Positions 17,301 through 27,241 are shown, numbered from the stretch's first letter. The stretch is 64,000 nucleotides of DNA from Pseudomonas sp. MUP55 (GCF_034043515.1 NZ_CP138214.1:4588001-4652000); one strand, 5' to 3'. Numbers and translations: made by a program. Notes: generated by a model not told the origin, from the letters alone.

Positions 17301-17762
17301 ATGCGCAAGACCCTTATCGCTTTGATGTTCGCCGCTGCACTGCCTACCGTCGCCATGGCCGCCATGCCCGAAGGTCCAGGCCCGATGGGCGGCCCTGAAG
17401 GCCACATGATGGGTGGCCCGGGCCACGGTGAACACGGTCCGCGTGGTAAAGGTGGCCCATTCAGCCAACTGGACTTGAGCAAGGAACAACGCGAGCAGAT
17501 CCGCAAGCTGATGGGTGACCAATGGCACGCTCGCAAGGACCTGACCCAGAAGTACCTGGCCAAGCTGCCCGCCGCCGACCAGAAAGCCATGCAGGACGAG
17601 ATCGCCGCCGGCAAGCAGAAAACCCAGGCCGACATCCGCGCCGTGCTCAAGCCCGACCAGCAGAAGAAGTTCGACGATATCGTCAAGCAGCAAGAGCAGC
17701 GCCGTGCCGAATGGAAGGAATTCCAGGCCTGGAAAGCGCAGCAGCCGCAAAAAGCGCAATAA
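17301..17762 (+). CDS. Spy/CpxP-like periplasmic protein
   Basis: 153-aa protein with a signal peptide (MRKTLIALMFAAALPTVAMA), a Gly/Pro/Met/His-rich segment (MPEGPGPMGGPEGHMMGGPG) and then a helical domain with the LTxxQ-like motif LDLSKEQREQIRKLM and a second copy-like LKPDQQKKFDDIVKQQ. This is the Spy/CpxP fold: CpxP damps the Cpx kinase, Spy is a periplasmic chaperone. The Met/His-rich part might bind copper. It lies between cpxR and cpxA. Confidence 0.87.
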   Translation: MRKTLIALMFAAALPTVAMAAMPEGPGPMGGPEGHMMGGPGHGEHGPRGKGGPFSQLDLSKEQREQIRKLMGDQWHARKDLTQKYLAKLPAADQKAMQDEIAAGKQKTQADIRAVLKPDQQKKFDDIVKQQEQRRAEWKEFQAWKAQQPQKAQ

Positions 17763-17783
17763 TACCCTTGCGTTAATGCTCCC

Positions 17784-17815
17784 AGCCCAGTGGCCCCCCG
17801 CCGCTGGGCTTTTCC
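17784..17815 (+). terminator. Hairpin between the Spy-like gene and cpxA
   Basis: Stem AGCCCAG / CTGGGCT with a C-rich 13-base loop, followed by TTTCC. It lies 22 bases after the Spy-like stop and about 20 bases before the cpxA start, so it may act as an attenuator that keeps kinase levels below those of the periplasmic protein. Confidence 0.6.
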
Positions 17816-17831
17816 TATTTGAGGGTTTCCT

Positions 17832-19175
17832 GTGCGTTCATTGTTCTGGCGCATCCTGGCGAGTTTCTGGCTGGCCATTGCCTTGGTTGCCGGGCTGTCG
17901 ATACTGCTTGGGCATATGTTGAACCAGGACGCCTGGATTCTCAGCCGCCACCCCGGCCTCAACAACCTGGCGCAAGAGTGGACGCAACTCTACGAAGCCC
18001 AGGGCGAGGACGCGGCTCAGGAGCTGCTGCAGCAACGCAAGCGCCAGTACCACATTGACGTGCAAGTGTTGAACGAAGGCGGCGAGCCGGTGGTGCGCGG
18101 CACCTTCCCGCGCCGCGCCGCCGCCTTCGAAGCCCGGCAGAACGACAGCCAGGACGGTCACCTGCCCTGGCGGCGCCTGACCGCCGAGTACACCAGTGAA
18201 AAAACCGGCGACACCTACCTGCTGATCTACCGCATTCCCCATCCGGAACTCGACGCCTGGCACCGCAGCAGCCTGTTGTGGCCGTTCAGCGCCCTGGCCA
18301 TTGCCCTGGTGGTGCTCACGCTGTTCAGCCTGCTGGTGACATTGTCCATCACCCGTCCGCTGAGCCGACTGCGAGGCGCGGTGCATGACCTGGGCCAGGC
18401 CACCTACCAGCAGAACAGCCTGGCGCAATTGGCCAACCGCCGTGATGAATTCGGCGTGCTGGCCACCGACTTCAACCGCATGGGCGCACGCCTGCAGAGC
18501 CTGATCGGCAGCCAGCGCCAACTGCTGCGCGACGTCTCCCACGAACTGCGCTCACCCCTGGCTCGCCTGCGTATCGCCCTGGCCCTGGCCGAACGCGCCA
18601 GCCCCGAAGAGCGGCAAAAACTGTGGCCGCGCCTGACCCGCGAATGTGACCGCCTGGAAGCCTTGATCAGCGAAATTCTGGTACTGGCCCGGGTGGATGC
18701 CGACAACGCCAGCGCCGAAGAGGTGGACCTCAATACACTGCTCAAGACACTGCAAAAGGACGCTCAGCTCAGCGCACCGGAGCAAGTGGTGCAGCTGTCG
18801 GCCGAGCACGACCTGCGTCTCAAAGGCTGGCCGACCATGATCGAGCGCGCCGTGGATAACCTGCTGCGCAATGCCCAGCGCTTCAACCCGGCCGAGCAAC
18901 CGATCGAGCTGAACGCGCAGCGGCGCGGCGAGCGCATCCTGATCAGCGTGCGCGATCACGGCCCCGGTGTTGAAGCCGAGCACCTCGGCCAATTGGGCGA
19001 GCCGTTCTACCGCGCACCCGGCCAGACCGCGCAAGGTCACGGCCTGGGCCTGGCGATTGCACGTCGCGCCGCCGAACGCCATGGCGGCCAGTTGATCCTG
19101 GCCAATCATCCTGAGGGCGGTTTTATCGCCAGTATCGAACTGCCCCTGGTGCCTGGGGTTGCCACACCGGCCTGA
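17832..19175 (+). CDS. cpxA: CpxA-like sensor histidine kinase
   Basis: 447-aa membrane kinase. Two membrane helices (residues about 8-28 and 152-172) frame a periplasmic sensor region; a HAMP linker (SITRPLSRLRGAVHDLG) follows. The H-box is RDVSHELRSPLARLRIAL, the N-box MIERAVDNLLRNAQRF, and the G-boxes VRDHGPGV and GHGLGLAIARRAAERHGG. The start is a GTG at 17832 with GAGGG upstream. It should phosphorylate the CpxR-like regulator encoded nearby. Confidence 0.9.
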   Translation: MRSLFWRILASFWLAIALVAGLSILLGHMLNQDAWILSRHPGLNNLAQEWTQLYEAQGEDAAQELLQQRKRQYHIDVQVLNEGGEPVVRGTFPRRAAAFEARQNDSQDGHLPWRRLTAEYTSEKTGDTYLLIYRIPHPELDAWHRSSLLWPFSALAIALVVLTLFSLLVTLSITRPLSRLRGAVHDLGQATYQQNSLAQLANRRDEFGVLATDFNRMGARLQSLIGSQRQLLRDVSHELRSPLARLRIALALAERASPEERQKLWPRLTRECDRLEALISEILVLARVDADNASAEEVDLNTLLKTLQKDAQLSAPEQVVQLSAEHDLRLKGWPTMIERAVDNLLRNAQRFNPAEQPIELNAQRRGERILISVRDHGPGVEAEHLGQLGEPFYRAPGQTAQGHGLGLAIARRAAERHGGQLILANHPEGGFIASIELPLVPGVATPA

Positions 19176-19215
19176 CGTTCTTCTATAGTGGCCCTTCTCT
19201 TACGGAGGGCCTTTG

Positions 19216-20565
19216 ATGACTGACCTGCTGACTCCCATCCAAGCCGCACTCGATCTTGCGCAAACACCCCTGAGCCTGAGCGAGTCCGGCGCCCTGCCCT
19301 CGGCCTTCGCCGTGACCGACCTGGCCGCCGCCAGCATCGGCGCCGCCGGCCAGGCCATCGCCGAGCTTATCCGGCAGCAGACTGCACGCTTGCCCAGCCT
19401 CAGCGTGGACCGTCGCCTCGCCTCGTTCTGGTTCTCCTCCACGATTCGCCCCCTGGGCTGGCAAGTGCCCCCGCTGTGGGACCCGATCGCCGGTGACTAC
19501 GCCAGCGCCGACGGCTGGATCCGCTTGCACACCAACGCCCCCCATCACCGCACGGCCGCTGAACGCGTGCTGGGCAAGGTCACTGACCGTATAGAAATGG
19601 CGCGTTACGTCGCCCAATGGAACGCCGCCGAGCTGGAACAGGCGGTGGTCGATGCGGGCGGTTGTGCGGCGCAGATGCGCACGTTGCAAGACTGGCAGAA
19701 CCACCCTCAAGGCTTGGCGGTGAACGCCGAGCCACTGGTGCAGCGTCAAGCCTTCGAAACCTTCAGCGACAAACCCTGGCTCGGCAGCGCAGCCCGCCCG
19801 CTGGCCGGTATCAAGGTGCTTGACTTGACCCGCGTCTTGGCCGGCCCGGTCGCCAGTCGTTTTCTCGCGGGTCTGGGTGCGGATGTCGTGCGCATCGACT
19901 CGCCCACCTGGGACGAGCCCGGCGTAGTGCCGGAAATGACCCTGGGCAAACGCTGTGCGCGCCTTGATCTGAAAAGCCCCCAAGGCCGGCAGGTATTCGA
20001 GGCGTTGCTCAAGGAAGCCGACATGCTTGTGCACGGTTACCGCGCCGATGCCTTGGAGCAGCTGGGCTACCCTGCCGAGGAGCTGCAACGCATTGCGCCG
20101 GGGCTTATCGACGTCAGCCTCAATGCCTATGGCTGGAGCGGCCCGTGGCGCAATCGGCGCGGCTTCGACAGCCTGGTGCAGATGAGCAGCGGGATTGCCG
20201 ACGCCGGGATGGCCGGCATGCACGCGGACAAACCGGTGCCGCTGCCGGTGCAGGCGCTGGACCACGCCACCGGTTACCTGATGGCGGCCAGTGCGATCCG
20301 CGCCTTGACCGAGCGCCTGGCATCCGGCCGGGGTGGGTCGGCACGCTTGTCATTGGCGCGCACGGCGAAGTTACTGGTGGATGCAGGCCAGGTACCGCAG
20401 CAACCGCCGCTGCGGGCCGAAGATGCGCGTGATCAAGGCCTGGTGGTGGAGCAGACGGCCTGGGGCCAGGCGCATCGCCTGCTGGCGCCGGTGAGCATCA
20501 ATGGCACGCCTCTGCAGTGGGACTTGCCGGCGGGAGAACTGGGGGCGCACCGGCCGCAGTGGTGA
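19216..20565 (+). CDS. CaiB/BaiF family CoA-transferase
   Basis: 449-aa class III CoA-transferase. The typical N-terminal family motif appears only after residue 195: RPLAGIKVLDLTRVLAGPVA then SRFLAGLGADVVRID, followed by DLKSPQGRQVFEALLKEADM and IDVSLNAYGWSGPWRNRRGFD. The first 190 residues are a separate, degenerate half-domain, so this is the long two-part form. The substrate acid is unknown. An upstream GGAGGG and the ATG at 19216 set the start. It stands alone, with a REP pair after it. Confidence 0.83.
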   Translation: MTDLLTPIQAALDLAQTPLSLSESGALPSAFAVTDLAAASIGAAGQAIAELIRQQTARLPSLSVDRRLASFWFSSTIRPLGWQVPPLWDPIAGDYASADGWIRLHTNAPHHRTAAERVLGKVTDRIEMARYVAQWNAAELEQAVVDAGGCAAQMRTLQDWQNHPQGLAVNAEPLVQRQAFETFSDKPWLGSAARPLAGIKVLDLTRVLAGPVASRFLAGLGADVVRIDSPTWDEPGVVPEMTLGKRCARLDLKSPQGRQVFEALLKEADMLVHGYRADALEQLGYPAEELQRIAPGLIDVSLNAYGWSGPWRNRRGFDSLVQMSSGIADAGMAGMHADKPVPLPVQALDHATGYLMAASAIRALTERLASGRGGSARLSLARTAKLLVDAGQVPQQPPLRAEDARDQGLVVEQTAWGQAHRLLAPVSINGTPLQWDLPAGELGAHRPQW

Positions 20566-20578
20566 CTTCTAGGACGCC

Positions 20579-20649
20579 ATCGGGGGCAAGCCCCCTCCCA
20601 CACTCTTAAAGCATTCACCGTTCAATGTGGGAGGGGGCTTGCCCCCGAT
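20579..20649. repeat. REP pair in reversed (outward) arrangement
   Basis: Here the complement ATCGGGGGCAAGCC... comes first and GTGGGAGGGGGCTTGC... second, 25 bp apart. This is opposite to the other pairs in the window, where GTGGGAGG lies at the outer edges. Confidence 0.88.
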
Positions 20650-20668
20650 GAGGCCCATACAGCCACCC

Positions 20669-21532
20669 TCAATCCCGACGCCCCAGCGACGCCCACAAAT
20701 GCTGCGCCGCATACGCCCTGAGCGGACGCCACGCCTCGGCCCGCGCCAACAAGTGCCGCGCCGACACCGGCCCGCCTTCCAGCGCCGCCAGCGCATTGAT
20801 CAACCCGATGTCCCCGGGCGCAAACGCATCCGCCTCGCGCAACTGACGCATGGCGATGTAGTGCGCGGTCCAGTCGCCGATCCCCGGCAGCGCGACCCAC
20901 CGCGCAACGCTTTCCTTCAAGCTGGCCTGGGGCACAAACAGCTGCGGATCATCCAGCAGCGCCTGGGCCACTCCCGACAACGTGCGCCCTCGTGCCCTCG
21001 GCATGCCCAGGGTGGCGAGGTCTGCTGCCGCCAACACTTCAGCCGTCGGGAACACGTGGGTAATAGCGGCATGGGGTGTCTGCAGCGGCTGGCCGTATTG
21101 CGCCACCAATTTACCTGCCAGGCGAATCGCCGCCACCACCGTGATCTGCTGGCCCAGCACGGCGCGCATCGCCAGCTCCAGACCGTCCCACGTTCCCGGC
21201 AGGCGCAGCCCGGGGCGGGCAGCCACCAGTTGCGCCATCAGCGGGTCGCGGGCCAACGTTGCGTTGATCCGTTCAGGTTGGGCATCCAGGTCAAACATTC
21301 TGCGCAGCCGCCGCTCGATTTCCGGCAGGACTGCAGGGTCGGGAAAGTCGACCCCCACGTCCAACCAATCACCCGCCCCTGGCGCAACGCTGATCCAACC
21401 CTGCTGCCCAGCCAGACTGATGCTGCGCCGGTACACCCCGGCCTCCACACTCTCCAGCCCGCTGATCGCCCGCGCCGACAAAAACTCCAACATCGCTGCC
21501 CAGTCGTAGGGCGGCTGATAGGCCAGCCTCAT
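20669..21532 (-). CDS. alkA: AlkA-type DNA-3-methyladenine glycosylase II
   Basis: 287-aa base-excision repair glycosylase. An N-terminal AlkA_N-like domain starts YQPPYDWAAMLEFLSARAI, and the HhH-GPD domain contains the hairpin LPGIGDWTAHYIAMR followed by the catalytic-type Asp in FAPGDIGL. It removes alkylated purines from DNA. The ATG overlaps the last bases of the arcD-like gene by 4 bp (ATGA), so it is translated from a joint transcript with that gene, an unusual pairing. Confidence 0.9.
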   Translation of the reverse strand: MRLAYQPPYDWAAMLEFLSARAISGLESVEAGVYRRSISLAGQQGWISVAPGAGDWLDVGVDFPDPAVLPEIERRLRRMFDLDAQPERINATLARDPLMAQLVAARPGLRLPGTWDGLELAMRAVLGQQITVVAAIRLAGKLVAQYGQPLQTPHAAITHVFPTAEVLAAADLATLGMPRARGRTLSGVAQALLDDPQLFVPQASLKESVARWVALPGIGDWTAHYIAMRQLREADAFAPGDIGLINALAALEGGPVSARHLLARAEAWRPLRAYAAQHLWASLGRRD

Positions 21533-22956
21533 AACGAAAGCACCCCGCTATACAGCCCATAGGCCGCCAGCCCAGCCCCGGCAACCACGCAGCCGAAAAT
21601 GCCTTTTTCCACCGTGGTGAACAACGGCTGGCCCTGCTCGCGCTTGGCCTGGGCGAACAGGATCACCCCAGGCGCATACAGCAGCGCCGACAGCAGCAGG
21701 TACTTCAGCCCACCCGCATACAGCAGCCACACGGCATAACCCAGGGCAATCAGGCCGACCAGCAAATCCTTCGTGCGCCGGCCCTGGGCGCCCTCATAGG
21801 TTTCGCCACGCCCGCTCAGCAGCACCGCATAGGCCGCCGACCACAGGTAGGGCACCAGAATCATCGAGGACGCCAGGTAGATCAGGGTGGTGTAGGTGCT
21901 GGCGGAAAACAGCGTGATCACCAGGAAGGCCTGGATCATCAGGTTGGTCAGCCACAGGGCGTTGACCGGCACCTGGTTGGCGTTTTCCTTCTTCAGGAAC
22001 GCCGGCATGGTCTTGTCCTGGGCGGTCGCGTACAGGATTTCCGCACACAGCAATGCCCACGACAACAGCGCCCCCAGCAGCGAAACCGCCAGGCCGATGC
22101 TGATCAAGATCGCCCCCCACGGCCCGACGATATGTTCCAGCACCCCGGCCAGCGACGGGTTTTGCAACTGCGCCAGTTCCGGCTGGCTCATGATGCCTAA
22201 GGACAGCACGTTCACCAGCACCAGCAGCGCCAGCACGCCGAGAAAACCGATCACGGTAGCCCGGCCCACGTCCGCGCGCTTCTCGGCCCGCGCCGAGTAA
22301 ACGCTGGCGCCTTCGATACCGATAAACACAAACACCGTGACCAGCATCATGTGGCGCACCTGCTCCGTCACACTGCCCATTTGCGGGTTGCCCAGGCCCC
22401 AGATATCGCGACTGAAAATGTCCGCCTTGAACGCCACGGCGGCAATCACGATAAACATCAGCAGCGGTACGATCTTCGCCACAGTGGTGACCTGGTTGAT
22501 GAAGGCCGCCTCCTTGATCCCGCGCATCACCAGAAAATGCACCGCCCACAACAATAGCGACGCACAGCCGATCGCCAGCGGCGTGTTGCCCTGGCCGAAC
22601 ACCGGAAAGAAGTAGCCCAGGGTACTGAACAGCAATACGAAGTAACCGACATTGCCCATCCACGCACTGATCCAGTAACCCCAGGCGGACGAAAAACCCA
22701 TGTAGTCGCCGAACCCGGCCTTGGCGTAGGCATACACGCCGGAGTCCAGCTCGGGCTTGCGGTTGGCCAGGGTCTGGAACACAAAGGCCAGGGCCAGCAT
22801 GCCCACCGCCGTGATCCCCCAACCGATCAGCACCGCGCCGGCGCCCGCGCGTGCGGCCATGTTCTGTGGCAGGGAAAAGATCCCGCCGCCGATCATCGAA
22901 CCCACCACCAGGGCGATCAGGGCACTGAGCCTAAGTTTCTGTGCTGGGTGGGCCAT
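21529..22956 (-). CDS. Second ArcD-like arginine/ornithine antiporter
   Basis: 475-aa basic amino acid antiporter of the APC superfamily, about twelve membrane segments, starting MAHPAQKLRLSALIALVVGS. It is closely related to the ArcD encoded at 23359 along its full length, for example the shared [13 protein letters not shown] and GYWISAW motifs. It has a clean GAGGAG ribosome-binding site and is divergent from arcDABC. ArcD family proteins exchange arginine for ornithine; a paralogue could use another substrate such as lysine, agmatine or histidine. The 3' end overlaps alkA by 4 bp. Confidence 0.87.
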   Translation of the reverse strand: MAHPAQKLRLSALIALVVGSMIGGGIFSLPQNMAARAGAGAVLIGWGITAVGMLALAFVFQTLANRKPELDSGVYAYAKAGFGDYMGFSSAWGYWISAWMGNVGYFVLLFSTLGYFFPVFGQGNTPLAIGCASLLLWAVHFLVMRGIKEAAFINQVTTVAKIVPLLMFIVIAAVAFKADIFSRDIWGLGNPQMGSVTEQVRHMMLVTVFVFIGIEGASVYSARAEKRADVGRATVIGFLGVLALLVLVNVLSLGIMSQPELAQLQNPSLAGVLEHIVGPWGAILISIGLAVSLLGALLSWALLCAEILYATAQDKTMPAFLKKENANQVPVNALWLTNLMIQAFLVITLFSASTYTTLIYLASSMILVPYLWSAAYAVLLSGRGETYEGAQGRRTKDLLVGLIALGYAVWLLYAGGLKYLLLSALLYAPGVILFAQAKREQGQPLFTTVEKGIFGCVVAGAGLAAYGLYSGVLSL

Positions 22957-23284
22957 CGGAACTCCTCGCGATAAATTTTTTAGCTGACACCTGTGCACTC
23001 AACTAATTCATTAAATCAGTGTAGCGCTTCATAACATAAGGGCATGTAAACACAGGAAGTTTAGGCTTATTTAGAATTTAAATAAGTGCCAAGTACGGCC
23101 ATCGTCAAACTTCGATTAAAAAGTTTGCACATTCACGAATACGAACTAGCTTCATACATCCATGCCCCAACCAAATCATTAATCAGAAAGACGCAAGGGC
23201 TCTGCAAAGCGCTTCTTCGAGATTTTTATCGCCCGCGAAATATCCACCCTAAGTCGTTAATTCACAATGGAATGTGCCAATGAA

Positions 23285-23333
23285 GTGATCTGAGTCAGCT
23301 GTTTGATTAGCGCACAGAATTATTCTGTGGTCT
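23285..23333 (+). promoter_or_regulatory. Candidate ANR-dependent promoter of arcDABC
   Basis: GTGAT-CTGA-GTCAG at 23285-23298 is a degenerate match to the ANR/FNR box TTGAT-N4-ATCAA. A -10-like TATTCT lies at 23321-23326; if transcription starts near 23333, the box is centred at -41.5, the class II position known for the P. aeruginosa arc promoter. The -10 is inside a perfect inverted repeat CACAGAA-TTA-TTCTGTG (23313-23329), which may be an operator or chance. Confidence 0.45.
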
Positions 23334-23358
23334 CTCTCTCCTGCATTGGAGTCACTCA

Positions 23359-24786
23359 ATGTCTGATTCTCCCGGAAAACTTAGGCTTGGCGCGCTGGTT
23401 GCGCTTGTCGTGGGTTCGATGATTGGCGGTGGGATCTTCTCACTGCCGCAAAACATGGCCGCCAGTGCCGACGTGGGCGCGGTGTTGATTGGCTGGCTGA
23501 TTACCGCCATCGGCATGTTGACCCTGGCCTTCGTGTTCCAGACCCTGGCCAACCGCAAGCCGGACCTCGACGGCGGTGTCTACGCCTACGCCAAGGCCGG
23601 TTTCGGCGACTACATGGGTTTCTCCTCCGCCTGGGGTTACTGGATCAGTGCCTGGCTGGGCAACGTCGGTTACTTCGTGCTGCTGTTCAGTACCCTCGGC
23701 TACTTTTTCCCGATCTTTGGCGAAGGCAATACCCCCGCGGCGGTGATTGGCGCCTCGGCGTTGCTGTGGGCCGTGCATTTTCTGGTGCTGCGCGGGATCA
23801 AGGAAGCGGCGTTCATCAACCTGGTGACCACGGTCGCCAAGGTGGTGCCGCTGGTGCTGTTCGTGTTGATCGCGCTGTTCGCGTTCAAGCTGGACATCTT
23901 CACCGCTGACATCTGGGGCGTGAAAAACCCCGAACTGGGCAGCGTGATGAACCAGGTGCGCAACATGATGCTGGTCACCGTGTGGGTGTTCATCGGCATC
24001 GAGGGCGCGAGCATCTTCTCGTCCCGCGCCGAGAAACGCTCCGACGTGGGCAAGGCCACCGTGATCGGCTTTATCACCGTGCTGCTGTTCCTGATGCTGG
24101 TGAACGTACTGTCACTGGGCATCATGACCCAGCCGGAATTGGCCAAGCTGCAGAACCCGTCGATGGCCGCCGTGCTGGAGCATGTGGTGGGCCACTGGGG
24201 TGCGGTGCTGATCAGCGTCGGTTTGATCATCTCGCTGCTGGGGGCGTTGCTGTCGTGGGTGCTGCTGTGCGCGGAGATCATGTTCGCCGCCGCCAAGGAC
24301 CACACCATGCCCGAGTTCCTGCGCAAGGAGAACGCCAACCACGTGCCGGTCAACGCCCTCTGGCTGACCAACGCGATGGTGCAACTGTTCCTGGTGATCA
24401 CGCTGTTTTCCGCCAGCACTTACCTGTCGCTGATCTACCTCGCCACCTCGATGATCCTGGTGCCTTACCTGTGGTCGGCGGCTTATGCGCTGCTGCTGGC
24501 GGTGCGCGGCGAGACTTACGAAAACGCCCTCAAAGAGCGCCGCAAAGACCTGTTCATCGGCGCCATTGCACTGATCTACGCGATCTGGCTGCTCTACGCC
24601 GGCGGCACCAAATACCTGCTGCTCTCCGCCCTGCTCTACGCCCCCGGCGCGATCCTGTTCGCCAAGGCCAAGCGTGAACTGGGCAAACCGATATTCACCA
24701 ACGTCGAGAAGCTGATTTTCGCCGCAGTGATCATTGGCGCCCTGGTGGCTGCCTATGGCCTGTATGACGGCTTCCTGACGCTGTAA
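23359..24786 (+). CDS. arcD: Arginine/ornithine antiporter ArcD
   Basis: 475-aa APC-superfamily antiporter with about twelve helices, first gene of the arginine deiminase operon. It exchanges external arginine for internal ornithine so that the pathway needs no energy for transport. Family motifs: [53 protein letters not shown]. The ATG at 23359 follows TTGGAG. arcA begins 25 bp after the stop. It is a paralogue of the divergent antiporter at 21529-22956. Confidence 0.96.
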   Translation: MSDSPGKLRLGALVALVVGSMIGGGIFSLPQNMAASADVGAVLIGWLITAIGMLTLAFVFQTLANRKPDLDGGVYAYAKAGFGDYMGFSSAWGYWISAWLGNVGYFVLLFSTLGYFFPIFGEGNTPAAVIGASALLWAVHFLVLRGIKEAAFINLVTTVAKVVPLVLFVLIALFAFKLDIFTADIWGVKNPELGSVMNQVRNMMLVTVWVFIGIEGASIFSSRAEKRSDVGKATVIGFITVLLFLMLVNVLSLGIMTQPELAKLQNPSMAAVLEHVVGHWGAVLISVGLIISLLGALLSWVLLCAEIMFAAAKDHTMPEFLRKENANHVPVNALWLTNAMVQLFLVITLFSASTYLSLIYLATSMILVPYLWSAAYALLLAVRGETYENALKERRKDLFIGAIALIYAIWLLYAGGTKYLLLSALLYAPGAILFAKAKRELGKPIFTNVEKLIFAAVIIGALVAAYGLYDGFLTL

Positions 24787-24811
24787 TTGTAAGTTCACTG
24801 GAGGATCTGAA

Positions 24812-26068
24812 ATGACCACGGAAAAAGTGAAGTACGGCGTTCATTCCGAAGCCGGCAAACTGCGCAAAGTCATGGTGTGCTCCCCAGGCCTGGCCCACCA
24901 GCGGCTGACCCCCAACAACTGCGACGAGCTGCTGTTCGATGACGTGCTCTGGGTCGCCCAAGCCAAGCGCGACCACTTCGACTTCGTCACCAAGATGCGC
25001 GAGCGGGACATTGATGTGCTGGAAATGCACAACCTGCTGACCGATATCGTCGCCATCCCCGAAGCGCTGGACTGGATTCTGCAGCGCAAGATCACCGCCA
25101 ATACCGTCGGTCTGGGCCTGGTCGACGAAGTCGGTTCCTGGCTGCGCAGCCTGGAGCCGCGCAAGATCACCGAATTCCTGATCGGTGGCGTATCGGCCGA
25201 AGACTTGCCGAGCAGCTTCGGTGGCAGAACCATCGAGATGTTCCGCGACTTCCTCGGCCACGCCAGTTTCATCCTGCCGCCGCTGCCCAATACCCAGTTC
25301 ACCCGCGACACCACCTGCTGGATCTACGGCGGCGTGACGCTCAACCCGATGTACTGGCCGGCGCGCCGCCAGGAAACCCTGCTGACCAGCGCCATCTACA
25401 AGTTCCACCCCGAGTTCACTAACGCGGACTTCCAGATCTGGTACGGCGACCCCGACCAGGACCACGGCGCCGCCACGCTGGAAGGCGGCGATGTAATGCC
25501 GATCGGCAACGGCGTGGTGTTGATCGGCATGGGCGAGCGTTCGTCGCACCAGGCCATCGGTCAACTGGCGCGCAACCTGTTCAAGAACAAAGCCGTGGAA
25601 CGCGTGATCGTTGCCGGCCTGCCCAAATCCCGTGCGGCGATGCACCTGGACACGGTGTTCAGCTTCTGCGACCGCGACCTGGTCACCGTCTTCCCCGAAG
25701 TGGTCAACCAGATCGTGCCCTTCACCCTGCGCCCTGATGAGAGCAAGCCCCACGGTATCGACATTCAAAGGGAGACCACCAACTTCCTCGAAACCGTTGC
25801 TGCAGCGCTCAACCTCAAGGCCCTGCGTGTGGTCGAGACCGGCGGCAACAGCTTCGCCGCCGAACGCGAGCAATGGGACGACGGCAACAACGTGGTGGCC
25901 GTGGAACCGGGCGTGGTGATCGGCTACGACCGCAACACCTACACCAACACCCTGCTGCGCAAGGCGGGGGTGGAAGTCATCACCATCAGCGCCGGTGAAC
26001 TCGGCCGAGGCCGTGGCGGCGGCCACTGCATGACCTGCCCGATCATCCGCGACCCAATCGACTATTAA
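24812..26068 (+). CDS. arcA: Arginine deiminase
   Basis: 418-aa enzyme that hydrolyses arginine to citrulline and ammonia, first step of the ADI pathway. The active-site cysteine is in the C-terminal block [14 protein letters not shown]; guanidinium-binding regions are seen as NTQFTRDT and [22 protein letters not shown], and MHLDTVFSF holds the catalytic His. Length equals that of P. aeruginosa ArcA. GGAGG precedes the ATG. It lies in the arcDABC operon, 11 bp before arcB. Confidence 0.98.
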   Translation: MTTEKVKYGVHSEAGKLRKVMVCSPGLAHQRLTPNNCDELLFDDVLWVAQAKRDHFDFVTKMRERDIDVLEMHNLLTDIVAIPEALDWILQRKITANTVGLGLVDEVGSWLRSLEPRKITEFLIGGVSAEDLPSSFGGRTIEMFRDFLGHASFILPPLPNTQFTRDTTCWIYGGVTLNPMYWPARRQETLLTSAIYKFHPEFTNADFQIWYGDPDQDHGAATLEGGDVMPIGNGVVLIGMGERSSHQAIGQLARNLFKNKAVERVIVAGLPKSRAAMHLDTVFSFCDRDLVTVFPEVVNQIVPFTLRPDESKPHGIDIQRETTNFLETVAAALNLKALRVVETGGNSFAAEREQWDDGNNVVAVEPGVVIGYDRNTYTNTLLRKAGVEVITISAGELGRGRGGGHCMTCPIIRDPIDY

Positions 26069-26079
26069 GGAGAACTCCC

Positions 26080-27090
26080 ATGGCTTTCAATATGCGCAAC
26101 CGCAGCCTGCTGTCGCTGATGCACCACACCACCCGCGAGCTGCACTACCTGCTGGACCTGTCCCGCGACCTCAAGCGCGCCAAATACACCGGCACCGAGC
26201 GTCCGCACCTCAAAGGCAAGAACATCGCGCTGATCTTCGAAAAGACCTCGACCCGCACCCGCTGCGCGTTCGAAGTGGCGGCCCACGACCAGGGCGCGCA
26301 CGTCACCTACATCGACCCGGTGTCGTCGCAGATCGGCCACAAGGAAAGCATGAAGGACACCGCCCGCGTGCTTGGCCGCATGTTCGATGCCATCGAGTAC
26401 CGTGGCTTTGAGCAGGAGATCGTCGAGGAGCTGGCCAAGTTCGCCGGCGTGCCGGTGTTCAACGGCCTCACCGCCGAATTCCACCCCACACAAATGATTG
26501 CCGACACCCTGACCATGCGCGAGCACAGCGACAAGCCGCTGCATGACATCAGCTACGCCTACCTTGGGGATGCGCGCTACAACATGGGCAACTCGTTGCT
26601 GATGATCGGCGCCAAGCTCGGCATGGACGTGCGCATCGGCGCGCCGAAAGCCCTGTGGCCCCACGAGGATTTCATCAAACAGTGCCAGGCGTTCGCAGAA
26701 GAAAGCGGCGCGCGCATCACCATCACCGAAGACCCAGCCGAGGCGGTCAAGGGCGTGGACTTCATCCACACCGATATCTGGGTGTCCATGGGCGAACCGG
26801 TGGAGGCGTGGGACGAGCGCATCGAGCAACTGCTGCCCTACCAGGTCAACACCAAGATGATGAAAGCCTCGGGCAACCCACGCGTGAAGTTCATGCACTG
26901 CCTGCCGGCGTTCCACAACAGCGAGACCAAGGTCGGCAAGGACATCGCCGCACGCTACCCGCACTTGGCCAATGGCGTGGAAGTCACCGAAGAAGTCTTC
27001 GAATCGCCGTCCAACATTGCCTTTGAACAGGCGGAAAACCGCATGCACACCATCAAGGCGATTCTGGTGTCGGCGCTGGCGGATATCTAA
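26080..27090 (+). CDS. arcB: Catabolic ornithine carbamoyltransferase
   Basis: 336-aa enzyme converting citrulline and phosphate to ornithine and carbamoyl phosphate. The carbamoyl-phosphate site STRTR appears in [13 protein letters not shown], and the ornithine site motif HCLPAFH near residue 272. Catabolic OTCs of Pseudomonas are dodecamers with high cooperativity; the catabolic role here follows from the operon. AAGGAG precedes the ATG. Confidence 0.98.
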   Translation: MAFNMRNRSLLSLMHHTTRELHYLLDLSRDLKRAKYTGTERPHLKGKNIALIFEKTSTRTRCAFEVAAHDQGAHVTYIDPVSSQIGHKESMKDTARVLGRMFDAIEYRGFEQEIVEELAKFAGVPVFNGLTAEFHPTQMIADTLTMREHSDKPLHDISYAYLGDARYNMGNSLLMIGAKLGMDVRIGAPKALWPHEDFIKQCQAFAEESGARITITEDPAEAVKGVDFIHTDIWVSMGEPVEAWDERIEQLLPYQVNTKMMKASGNPRVKFMHCLPAFHNSETKVGKDIAARYPHLANGVEVTEEVFESPSNIAFEQAENRMHTIKAILVSALADI

Positions 27091-27116
27091 CTTTTTACGG
27101 CTGGAACACAGTCAAT

Positions 27117-27203
27117 GTGGGAGGGGGCTTGCTCCCGATAGCGGTGGCTCAGCTACAGGTCAGTTGGCTGACACACCGCCATCGGGAGCAAGCCCCTTCC
27201 CAC
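27117..27203. repeat. REPIN copy 5, inside the arc operon, variant core
   Basis: Inverted REP pair between arcB and arcC. Both arms carry the variant GCTCCCGAT / ATCGGGAGC in place of GCCCCCGAT / ATCGGGGGC, so the change is paired on both sides. Confidence 0.9.
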
Positions 27204-27241
27204 ATTGGGCCTGGTGTTCACACATCTAGAAGGATTGCATT

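Noticed and set aside
23086..23283. A 65-aa plus-strand frame in front of arcD.
   Set aside because: Low-quality start, no ribosome-binding site and A+T-rich; the region is better explained as promoter DNA.
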